Of a DNA stretch of 12,106 nt, positions 1 to 5,498 are shown in pieces. Under the pieces are notes generated by a model. That model worked only from the letters and a program-made list of their open reading frames with translations. It made no database searches and was not told the DNA's origin. Made by a program: the position numbers and the translations under genes. The stretch lies in NCBI GenBank assembly GCA_051744605.1, contig JBNJDE010000073.1:1-12106 (forward strand). The letters are read 5' to 3'. Origin of the DNA: Halanaeroarchaeum sp051744605 (GTDB lineage: Archaea > Halobacteriota > Halobacteria > Halobacteriales > Halobacteriaceae). Position 1 is the stretch's first letter, and the number at the start of each line of letters is the position of its first letter.

Positions 1-554
1 GGATCCGCCAGCGCCGTCTGCAGGCTGTCCAGCCCGTTGACCCACTCCGTGACGAGGCCGTACTCGAACTCCTCGGTGACCGAGATGTCGAGTTCGTCGC
101 CGTCGATGATGCGGGTGCCGGCGGCGGCCGCGAGCCCGAGTGCCCGGTCGAGGTCCTCGTCGGCCTCCGACGCGGCGGCGGCCTCGACGTACTCGTCGAT
201 GCTGCCATCGGTCGCGACGCCCTCGGCGAGGTACTGCTCGGCACTGAAGAAGACACAGACGAGACTCGTCTGGACGCCGTCGACGAGGATGAGGGTGTCC
301 TCGTTCTCGATCTCGGGTTCGGCGAGGACGACCTCGCGGATGTCGGCCAACTCCTCGAGCGCCGTCTCCTGGTCGATGTCGCCGTCGTCGGAGGCGGTCA
401 GGATCTTCGCGACGGCGATGGCGACGTCGTCCTGGAGATTCAACAGGAGGCGGGCGGAGTCCTCCTCCTCGGGGTCGATCTCCTCGTCGCGGAGTCGGTC
501 CAGCCAGTTCTCCCAGCGTTCCTCGGAGTAGAACTCTTCCTCGGGCGTACTCAT
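1..554 (-). CDS. DUF2150-like haloarchaeal protein (3' end cut by window edge)
   Basis: An open frame runs leftward from an ATG at 554 and leaves the window without a stop, giving about 184 residues. The protein starts MSTPEEEFYSEERWENWLDR and continues with a DSARLLLNLQDDVAIAVAKI stretch and a VDGVQTSLVCVFF segment. It is very acidic and has no signal peptide or membrane segment, so it is probably cytoplasmic. From memory the N-terminal pattern matches the conserved archaeal DUF2150 family, about 190-200 residues long and of unknown function, so the visible part should be nearly complete. I infer no biochemical role. The gene is divergent from the flavoprotein gene at 677, with 122 nt between the start codons. 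The start is supported by an AT-richer element near 577-585 at leaderless-promoter distance. Codon use fits the rest of the window. The family call is fairly good; the function is unknown. Confidence 0.8.
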   Translation of the reverse strand, partial: MSTPEEEFYSEERWENWLDRLRDEEIDPEEEDSARLLLNLQDDVAIAVAKILTASDDGDIDQETALEELADIREVVLAEPEIENEDTLILVDGVQTSLVCVFFSAEQYLAEGVATDGSIDEYVEAAAASEADEDLDRALGLAAAAGTRIIDGDELDISVTEEFEYGLVTEWVNGLDSLQTALAD

Positions 555-576
555 ATCGGATATGCGGGCGGCCCGA

Positions 577-585
577 GACAAAGGG
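577..585 (-). promoter_or_regulatory. Possible TATA-like element for the DUF2150-like gene
   Basis: On the minus strand the run CCCTTTGTC is the most AT-rich part of the upstream region. Its centre lies about 27 nt before ATG 554, the spacing expected for a leaderless haloarchaeal transcript. The match to a TATA box is weak. Confidence 0.3.
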
Positions 586-603
586 CTTTCCTTCGACCAA
601 TCT

Positions 604-636
604 CCCTCGAACGGAAGCGAGGGGCGGTCTCCCCTC
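604..636. repeat. Three-part inverted repeat with two alternative pairings
   Basis: CCCTCG (604-609) can pair with CGAGGG (618-623). GAGGGG (619-624) can instead pair with CCCCTC (631-636). The shared middle arm makes the two pairings mutually exclusive. The repeat lies between the divergent starts at 554 and 677, upstream of the predicted SagB TATA element, so an operator is likelier than an RNA switch. It could also be chance in GC-rich DNA. Confidence 0.35.
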
Positions 637-645
637 CGAAGATGG

Positions 646-652
646 CTTTTTC
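646..652 (+). promoter_or_regulatory. TATA-like element for the SagB-like gene
   Basis: CTTTTTC is centred about 28 nt before ATG 677 in an otherwise GC-rich stretch. This spacing predicts a leaderless mRNA and is the main reason for preferring ATG 677 over GTG 653, which would fall upstream of transcription start. Confidence 0.45.
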
Positions 653-676
653 GTGGACCGGGCCCTATTTCTTCGT

Positions 677-1297
677 ATGGAACGAACGAACGCGGTCGCG
701 CTCCCACCGCCCGGGCTGGATGCGGACTCGTCGGTGCTGGACGTGATGGCGGATCGGCGGTCGCGACGGTCCCTCTCGGGGGAATCGCTCTCGCTCGACG
801 CCCTCGGGACGCTCTGCTGGGCAGCACAGGGCGTCACCGACGAGGCCGATGGATTCCGCACCGCACCGAGCGCTGGGGCGACGTACCCCCTCTCGCTGGT
901 CGTCGTCGTGGGAGCGGCTGGCGCGTCGGGGATCGACGCGGGCGTCTACCGATACGACCCCGCCGAACACGTCCTTCGGCAGACGCGGGCGGGCGACGTT
1001 CGGGAAGCGCTCCAGGGAGCGTGCATGGATCAATCGTGGGTCGGCGACGCGCCGGTGAATCTGGTCCTGACCGCGACGCCCGAGCGGACCGCTCGGCAGT
1101 ACGGCGACAGAGGTCGCGAGCGGTACGTTCCGATCGAGGTCGGCCACGCAGGACAGAACATCTATCTCGCGGCGGCGGCGCTCGGGTATGGAACGGTGAA
1201 CGTCGGTGCCTTCGACGACGAAGCGGTCGGCGATATCGTCGACGTCGAGGACGAGGAGTATCCGATGGCCGTCTATCCGGTCGGCGTGCCTCGCTGA
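677..1297 (+). CDS. SagB/nitroreductase-family FMN oxidoreductase
   Basis: This 206-residue protein has the nitroreductase fold signature in the SagB/ThcOx style. An Arg-rich RRSRRSL segment (27-33) would contact FMN phosphate. APSAGATYPL (63-72) follows, then the variable middle, GHAGQNIYLAA (156-166) and a C-terminal YPVGVPR tail. Family members bind FMN and carry out NAD(P)H-linked reductions or, in peptide-modifying clusters, oxidise azolines. No YcaO cyclodehydratase or precursor peptide is visible nearby, so the substrate is unknown and a stand-alone reductase is the safer reading. It has no signal peptide or membrane segment. I chose ATG 677 over the in-frame GTG at 653 because a CTTTTTC element at 646-652 lies about 28 nt upstream of 677, as in a leaderless haloarchaeal promoter. 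Its 3' end faces the TatD-like gene across 18 nt. Confidence 0.88.
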   Translation: MERTNAVALPPPGLDADSSVLDVMADRRSRRSLSGESLSLDALGTLCWAAQGVTDEADGFRTAPSAGATYPLSLVVVVGAAGASGIDAGVYRYDPAEHVLRQTRAGDVREALQGACMDQSWVGDAPVNLVLTATPERTARQYGDRGRERYVPIEVGHAGQNIYLAAAALGYGTVNVGAFDDEAVGDIVDVEDEEYPMAVYPVGVPR

Positions 1298-1315
1298 GGT
1301 CGGTCCGTTCGTTTC

Positions 1316-2164
1316 CTACTCGTCGAGCGTGCCGACGGTATCGATCCCGTAGACCGTCTCTGGGGTCTCGACGTGGGCGGTGTGAACCGCGTCCTCGTGG
1401 CCGGCCTCGAGCAGCCAGTCGACCCGTCGGGGGACCGTCTTGGGGCCCATGACGGCCCCGGGTCGGTCGGGGTCGTCGACGAAGTCCGTCTCCATGAGGA
1501 ACGGTTCACCGGATTCGATTGCGGTCTCGAGGTAGCCCTTCTCGGCCATGACGCTCTTCGTGACGCCCTCGAGTTCACCACTGGCGTAGTGTTTCACCAC
1601 GCGCTCGGGCGGCAGGCCCGCGTTTTCGGCCCACCCTGCGACGTCGGTCAGGTCGGTCGTCTGCTCGGTGTGCAACTGGACGGCGACCCCGGTCTCGGCG
1701 GCGAGTTCGAGGGCACGCCGGAGGACGTCGTTCGAGGCCTCCCAGACGGCATCGCTGACCTCGTAGTGGGGGCGGCCGGATTTGAGCGCCACCGCGGGGC
1801 CGTCCGCTGCGTATTCGGCGGCCGTCTCCAGCCCGGCTTTCATCAGGTCGGCGGCACGCTCCGGGTCGAATCCACGATCGTCGACCAGTTTTGAGACGAG
1901 CGCCGGGTGAACCCCGAGCACCGGCCAGGCTCGGCCTCGCAGTACGGCAGTAGCGTCCTCGACCACGCTCTCGGTCGCTTCGAAGACCGCCCGGAAGTCC
2001 TCGCCGGTCTCCGGTTCGACCCCGAGTAGCCAGGAGGGTTTGTTGACCACGAGCAGGTGCGTGCCGCCGCTCCGGGCGAAGTCCTTCACGGCCTCGATGC
2101 CGCGTCCGTGACGGGGGTCGAGGTGGAGGTGGTCGTCGAGGACTGGCGTCTCGAACTCGCGCAT
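1316..2164 (-). CDS. TatD-related metal-dependent hydrolase (COG1099-like)
   Basis: The 282-residue product begins with VLDDHLHLDP (8-17), whose HxH pair (His12, His14) is the first metal-ligand motif of amidohydrolase/TatD TIM barrels. Other likely ligands follow in the expected order: His86 in VLGVHP, His165 in VQLHTE, His192 in VKHYASG and Asp227 in METDFVDD. The family is a set of archaeal predicted hydrolases related to TatD nucleases. The true substrate is not established, and phosphoesterase or nuclease activity is only inferred. The protein is cytoplasmic, with no signal peptide. ATG 2164 is preferred over the in-frame GTG at 2179 because the family motif starts only a few residues after it. 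The gene lies 30 nt downstream of the NYN-domain gene on the same strand, so the two probably share a transcript. That pairing hints at nucleic-acid metabolism. Confidence 0.86.
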   Translation of the reverse strand: MREFETPVLDDHLHLDPRHGRGIEAVKDFARSGGTHLLVVNKPSWLLGVEPETGEDFRAVFEATESVVEDATAVLRGRAWPVLGVHPALVSKLVDDRGFDPERAADLMKAGLETAAEYAADGPAVALKSGRPHYEVSDAVWEASNDVLRRALELAAETGVAVQLHTEQTTDLTDVAGWAENAGLPPERVVKHYASGELEGVTKSVMAEKGYLETAIESGEPFLMETDFVDDPDRPGAVMGPKTVPRRVDWLLEAGHEDAVHTAHVETPETVYGIDTVGTLDE

Positions 2165-2194
2165 ACCGGTCCTCGGCACGGCGAGGGCAAAAGG

Positions 2195-2635
2195 CTACTC
2201 GTCCAGGGTCAGGGCGTCCTGGGCGGCGTTTCCGAGGGCGTCCGACCGGCCGTGTTCGCCGGGGGCGAGAGCGAGCGTGCGGACGCCGCGGCGGTTGGCC
2301 AACTCCACGACTGGCTTGAAGTCGGCGTCCCGGGAGGCGATGACGAAGACCCCCGGTGGGTCGTCGACCAGCAATTCGGCGGCGTCGACGGCGAGTTTCA
2401 CGTCGACGTCCCCGCTCGTTATCGTGACCTCGTACCCCCGGGCCTCGGCGGCCTGGATGAGCCCGGACGGGGCATGGGCGTCCAGGTAGAGGCGCGTCGC
2501 GACGAGCCGACCCACGTCGTCGGCAGCGTCCCTGACGTCGTCGAGGTCGACGTCGAACTCGTCGCGGAGGACGTTCGGTCCGTCCACGAAGAGCGCGACC
2601 GTCGGTGTGTTCGAGAATATCGACCGCAGTCCCAT
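2195..2635 (-). CDS. NYN-domain (PIN-like/LabA-like) protein, TIGR00288-like
   Basis: This 146-residue protein is essentially one NYN domain. ALFVDGPNVLR (14-24) carries the first acidic residue, Asp18. DVDVKLAVDAAELL (76-89) gives Asp78 and Asp84. VIASRDADFKPVV (98-110) gives Asp103 and Asp105, in place of the commoner SGDSDF form. This four-acid arrangement matches PIN-like metal-dependent ribonucleases, so RNA processing or turnover is the family expectation, not shown here. No membrane segment or second domain is present. The start is ATG 2635; a weak TATA-like TAACA element (minus strand, around 2659-2664) lies at a suitable distance. It is the first gene of a likely two-gene unit with the TatD-related hydrolase and is divergent from the sugar dehydrogenase, sharing an 89-nt intergenic region that contains an inverted repeat. 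Confidence 0.86.
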   Translation of the reverse strand: MGLRSIFSNTPTVALFVDGPNVLRDEFDVDLDDVRDAADDVGRLVATRLYLDAHAPSGLIQAAEARGYEVTITSGDVDVKLAVDAAELLVDDPPGVFVIASRDADFKPVVELANRRGVRTLALAPGEHGRSDALGNAAQDALTLDE

Positions 2636-2671
2636 GGGTCGCCTCCGTGGCGGTCGGTGTTAGCGGTGGCG

Positions 2672-2693
2672 GTTCGCCGGTCACCGGACGAAC
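2672..2693. repeat. Near-perfect inverted repeat between NYN and sugar dehydrogenase genes
   Basis: The arms GTTCGCCGGT and ACCGG-A-CGAAC surround a single central C. They pair over 10 bp, with one unpaired A at 2688. The element ends just before the predicted TTGATAT box of the dehydrogenase promoter, a position where a bound protein would block or help TBP/TFB. It is a good candidate operator; the regulator is unknown. Confidence 0.45.
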
Positions 2694-2694
2694 G

Positions 2695-2702
2695 TTGATA
2701 TG
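2695..2702 (+). promoter_or_regulatory. TATA-like element for the sugar dehydrogenase gene
   Basis: GTTGATAT-like sequence is centred about 26 nt before ATG 2725 and abuts the inverted repeat at 2672-2693. The spacing supports a leaderless start at 2725, directly at the twin-arginine signal peptide. Confidence 0.45.
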
Positions 2703-2724
2703 TCGGCGGAGCGAACTATGGGGG

Positions 2725-3900
2725 ATGACCGCACGGTCCAGACGGGCCTTCCTCGCCGCCATCGGAGCGGGAGTGGGGGTCCTCGCCGGTTGTACGACGG
2801 GTGAGGGGCCGACGACCGAAGGAAATCCGACAGCGTCCACCGAGACCAGCGAGACCGGGACCACGACGAATGGAATCGAACTCTCGACCGAGACCGTCGC
2901 GACGGACCTCGTCGTCCCCTGGGACTTCGATTTCGACGGGGAAGGTGGTCTCTACGTCACCGAACGACCGGGTCGAATCGGCCGTGTGGACCTGGAGTCG
3001 GGGGCGTACACGAGGCTGGCAACGGTCTCGGACACTGCTCACGTTGGCGAGGGCGGATTGCTCGGTATCGCGCTTCACCCCGACTTCCCCGACCCGTCCG
3101 ACTGTTATGTCTACCAGACCTACCGGGACGACGAGTTGCAGAATCGCATACTGCGGTACCGAATCGTGGGCGAGACTGCGAATCGAGTCGACACCGTCCT
3201 GGACGGTATCCCGGGAGCACGGATCCACGACGGTGGGCGGCTCGCCTTCGGGCCCGACGACTACCTGTACGCGACGAGCGGCGACGCGTCCGTGCCGGAG
3301 AACGCCCAGGACCCGGAATCACTGGCCGGGAAGATCCACCGCATCGGGCAGGCCGGGTCGATCCCCGAAGACAACCCGTTTCCGCGGCGTCCGGTGTGGA
3401 GTCTCGGCCATCGGAATCCAGAGGGACTCGCCTGGCACCCCGAAACGTCGGCGATGTACGCCATCGAACACGGTCCGAGCGGCGGCGACGAGGTGAATCG
3501 GATCACCGCCGGGGCGAACTATGGCTGGCCGGCGGTGACCGGGGACAGCGACGACTCGGAATTCGAACCGCCAGTCCTGACGAGTGGGCCGGGAACGTGG
3601 GCGCCGTCGGGCGGGACGTTCTACGACGGCGACCGCGTTGCCGAATGGCGAGGCGACCTCCTGTTCGCCACGCTCGGGTTCTCCCCGGGTGACGGACGTC
3701 GGAGTCTCCACAGGGTCCGCTTCGGGGACGACGGCCGGACCGTCGTCGAACACGAGCGATATCTCGAGAACGAGTTCGGGCGACTTCGGGCCGTGGGCGT
3801 GGGCCCAGACGACGCGATCTACGTCTCGACGAGCAACCGAGACGGACGGGGCGACCCAGTGGATACAGACGACCGGATCCTCCGGATCGTCCTCACCTGA
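2725..3900 (+). CDS. Exported PQQ-type aldose/glucose-sorbosone dehydrogenase lipoprotein
   Basis: The 391-residue protein opens with a twin-arginine lipoprotein signal: SRRAFL with Arg6/Arg7, a hydrophobic stretch, then lipobox LAGC with Cys23. A low-complexity Thr/Ser/Glu linker (24-50) follows, typical of haloarchaeal surface lipoproteins. The rest is a glucose/sorbosone dehydrogenase beta-propeller: WDFDFDGEGGLYVTERPG (66-83), HVGEGGLLGIALHPDF (106-121), RIHDGGRLAFGPD (166-178) with candidate catalytic His168, GHRNPEGLAWHP (228-239) and EHGPSGGDEVNRI (248-260). Known relatives oxidise aldose sugars with PQQ and calcium, so the enzyme probably acts outside the membrane. No PQQ biosynthesis gene is visible, so the cofactor source is unknown. 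ATG 2725 is chosen because it begins the signal peptide directly and has a TTGATAT element about 26 nt upstream. It is transcribed alone, 102 nt before gcvT. Confidence 0.9.
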   Translation: MTARSRRAFLAAIGAGVGVLAGCTTGEGPTTEGNPTASTETSETGTTTNGIELSTETVATDLVVPWDFDFDGEGGLYVTERPGRIGRVDLESGAYTRLATVSDTAHVGEGGLLGIALHPDFPDPSDCYVYQTYRDDELQNRILRYRIVGETANRVDTVLDGIPGARIHDGGRLAFGPDDYLYATSGDASVPENAQDPESLAGKIHRIGQAGSIPEDNPFPRRPVWSLGHRNPEGLAWHPETSAMYAIEHGPSGGDEVNRITAGANYGWPAVTGDSDDSEFEPPVLTSGPGTWAPSGGTFYDGDRVAEWRGDLLFATLGFSPGDGRRSLHRVRFGDDGRTVVEHERYLENEFGRLRAVGVGPDDAIYVSTSNRDGRGDPVDTDDRILRIVLT

Positions 3901-3910
3901 ACGAGCGGCC

Positions 3911-3960
3911 GTGGGTGACCACGCCGACGGCCTGGTGTGTGACCACTCACCGGGCTGACC
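3911..3960 (+). repeat. Repeated TGACC motifs upstream of gcvT
   Basis: GTGACCAC occurs at 3915-3922 and again at 3939-3946, 24 nt apart. A third, shorter TGACC is at 3956-3960. The first copy lies in GTGGGTGACCAC and the second in TGGTGTGTGACCA, so each is part of a small dyad. All three lie upstream of the predicted gcvT TATA element, in the 102-nt gap after the sugar dehydrogenase, and could be activator or repressor sites for the gcv operon. Function is inferred from position only. Confidence 0.35.
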
Positions 3961-3970
3961 GGGATACGAA

Positions 3971-3978
3971 AGCATTTC
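3971..3978 (+). promoter_or_regulatory. TATA-like element for the gcv operon
   Basis: AGCATTTC is the AT-rich core about 28 nt before ATG 4003. The spacing suggests that the operon mRNA starts at or very near the gcvT ATG. No glycine-riboswitch-like leader could fit between this element and the start. Confidence 0.4.
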
Positions 3979-4002
3979 TTCCGGGCGTTCGACGGTTCTG
4001 GT

Positions 4003-5121
4003 ATGGCCCTGCGGACGCCGCCGTTGCACGACAGACACGAGGCGCTCGATGCGTCGTTCACCGACTTCGGAGGCTGGGAGATGCCGGTGGAGTTCGACTC
4101 CATCCGGGCCGAACACGAGGCGGTGCGGACCGCCGCGGGCATCTTCGACGTCTCCCACATGGGGGAGATAGCGGTCTCCGGTCCCGACGCCGAGCGTCTG
4201 ACACAACGGCTCACGACCAACGACGTGACGGCACTGGGTCCGGGCGACGCCCAGTACTCGATGATCACGGACGAACGGGGGGTCATCCTCGACGATACAG
4301 TCGTCTACCGGATGCCGGAGACGGCACCGTCGGCCGACGCACCCGGCAGTGACGCGACCTTCCTGTTCGTCCCGAATGCGGGCCACGATGCACAGATGCA
4401 CGAACGGTGGACGAGCCACGCCGAACAGTGGGGGCTCACTGCCGACGTGGTCAACGTGACCGACGACTACGGGATGGTCGCCGTGCAGGGGCCAGACGCC
4501 ACCGCGATGGTCGCCGAGGCGACCGATACCGACGTCCTCGACCTCGGGCGGTTCGAGGCTACCTATGGAACCATCGCCGGAGCCTCGACCTGGATCGCGC
4601 GAACCGGATATACGGGCGAGGCGGGGTTCGAACTGATCTTCCCGGCCGCAGACGGTGAGGCCGTCTGGGACGCCTTCGACTGCCAGGCCTGTGGGCTCGG
4701 TGCCCGCGACACGCTCCGGATGGAGATGGGATTTCTCCTGTCCGGACAGGACTTCGATCCGGAAGAACAACCCCGGACGCCCTACGAGGCCAGAGTCGGC
4801 TTCACGGTCAAACTCGACACCGAGTTCGTCGGGCGGGATGCCCTCGAGCAGCAGGCCGAGGAGGGCGTCGACGAGAAATTCGTCGGCTTCAAACTGAACG
4901 AACGCGGCGTCCCCCGACACGGTTACGATCTGGCCACCGAAGACGGCGAGTCCATCGGCGTGGTGACGAGTGGGACGATGAGCCCGACCCTGGGCGAACC
5001 GATCGGCCTCGGCTACGTCGAGACGGCGTACGCCGAGGACGGCGAACGGATCCGCGTCGTCGTCCGCGGTGACACAAAACAGGCGACGATCACGACACCC
5101 CCGTTCCTGGAGGGATACTAA
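4003..5121 (+). CDS. gcvT: Glycine cleavage system T protein (aminomethyltransferase)
   Basis: This 372-residue protein transfers the aminomethyl carbon from lipoyl GcvH to tetrahydrofolate, making methylene-tetrahydrofolate and releasing ammonia. The family landmarks are in order: FTDFGGWEMPVEF near the N-terminus, then GIFDVSHMGEI, then GVILDDTVVYRM with Asp97 at the position of the conserved folate-site aspartate. Next come YTGEAGFELIFPA, CGLGARDTLRMEMGFLLSG and the C-terminal domain with GVVTSGTMSPTLGEPIGLGYV. Length is normal for GcvT (about 360-370). It is cytoplasmic. It is the first gene of the gcv operon, and its TAA stop shares one base with the gcvH ATG. A GCATTT element about 28 nt upstream of ATG 4003 supports a leaderless start. 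No missing motif or frameshift is seen. Confidence 0.97.
   Translation: MALRTPPLHDRHEALDASFTDFGGWEMPVEFDSIRAEHEAVRTAAGIFDVSHMGEIAVSGPDAERLTQRLTTNDVTALGPGDAQYSMITDERGVILDDTVVYRMPETAPSADAPGSDATFLFVPNAGHDAQMHERWTSHAEQWGLTADVVNVTDDYGMVAVQGPDATAMVAEATDTDVLDLGRFEATYGTIAGASTWIARTGYTGEAGFELIFPAADGEAVWDAFDCQACGLGARDTLRMEMGFLLSGQDFDPEEQPRTPYEARVGFTVKLDTEFVGRDALEQQAEEGVDEKFVGFKLNERGVPRHGYDLATEDGESIGVVTSGTMSPTLGEPIGLGYVETAYAEDGERIRVVVRGDTKQATITTPPFLEGY
5109..5114 (+). promoter_or_regulatory. Ribosome-binding site of gcvH
   Basis: GGAGGG lies at the end of gcvT, 6 nt before the gcvH ATG at 5121, matching the archaeal 16S rRNA 3' end. Internal operon genes here use such sites, while first genes appear leaderless. 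Confidence 0.6.
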
Positions 5122-5498
5122 TGAGCTTCGACGTACCTGACACCCTGAACTACCGAGAATCGCACGAGTGGATCGACCCCGAAACCGGCCGCATCGGCAT
5201 CAGCGACTTCGCCCAGGACGAACTGGGCGACATCGTCTTCGTCGAGGTCCCCGAGGTGGGCGCGGCTATCGAGGCCGGCGAAGACTTCGGTGTCGTCGAG
5301 AGTATCAAGGCCGTCTCGGACGTGTACGCACCGGTCTCCGGCGAGGTCACGGCCGTCAACGAGCGCGTCTTCGACGAACCCGAACTCGTCAATGACGACC
5401 CCTACGGCGACGGCTGGCTCCTCGAGGTGGAACTGGCGGACGAGGGAGAACTCGACGACCTCCTCTCCGGATCGGAGTACGCGTCCCAGATCGAATGA
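5121..5498 (+). CDS. gcvH: Glycine cleavage system H protein (lipoyl carrier)
   Basis: This 125-residue carrier holds the lipoyl arm that shuttles the aminomethyl group between the P, T and L proteins. The lipoylation site is clear: GVVESIKAVSDVYAPVSGEV, with Lys63 as the modified residue. YRESHEWI near the start and FGVVESIK are hallmark H-protein motifs, and the length matches the usual 125-130 residues. It is acidic, as expected for a haloarchaeal cytosolic protein. Its ATG overlaps the gcvT stop by 1 nt (TAATG), and a GGAGGG ribosome-binding site at 5109-5114 sits 6 nt before it inside gcvT. This fits reinitiation or leadered translation within the operon. Its TGA stop overlaps the gcvPA start by 4 nt. 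Lipoate attachment would need a ligase or a LipA/LipB pathway, not in this window. Confidence 0.97.
   Translation: MSFDVPDTLNYRESHEWIDPETGRIGISDFAQDELGDIVFVEVPEVGAAIEAGEDFGVVESIKAVSDVYAPVSGEVTAVNERVFDEPELVNDDPYGDGWLLEVELADEGELDDLLSGSEYASQIE

Noticed and set aside
1..6. GGATCC at the window start, suggesting a cloning junction
   Set aside because: The gene at this edge reads straight through it in frame, so nothing beyond the site itself indicates an artificial junction. It may reflect only how the window or clone was cut.
37..531. 164-codon plus-strand frame at the left edge
   Set aside because: It is Ser/Arg-rich, antisense to the DUF2150-like gene and has no homology-like features.
1575..2864. 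429-codon minus-strand frame crossing the TatD-like and NYN genes
   Set aside because: It is Arg/Pro-rich out-of-frame translation of two supported genes and runs through a divergent promoter region.
3901..4002. Possible glycine riboswitch before gcvT
   Set aside because: The predicted transcript starts at or near the gcvT ATG, leaving no leader, and I see no riboswitch-like paired structure.
3319..4920. 533-codon open frame on the minus strand, spanning the dehydrogenase and gcvT
   Set aside because: It lies fully antisense to two genes with clear family motifs and contains no recognisable domain. Long antisense frames are common in GC-rich haloarchaeal DNA.
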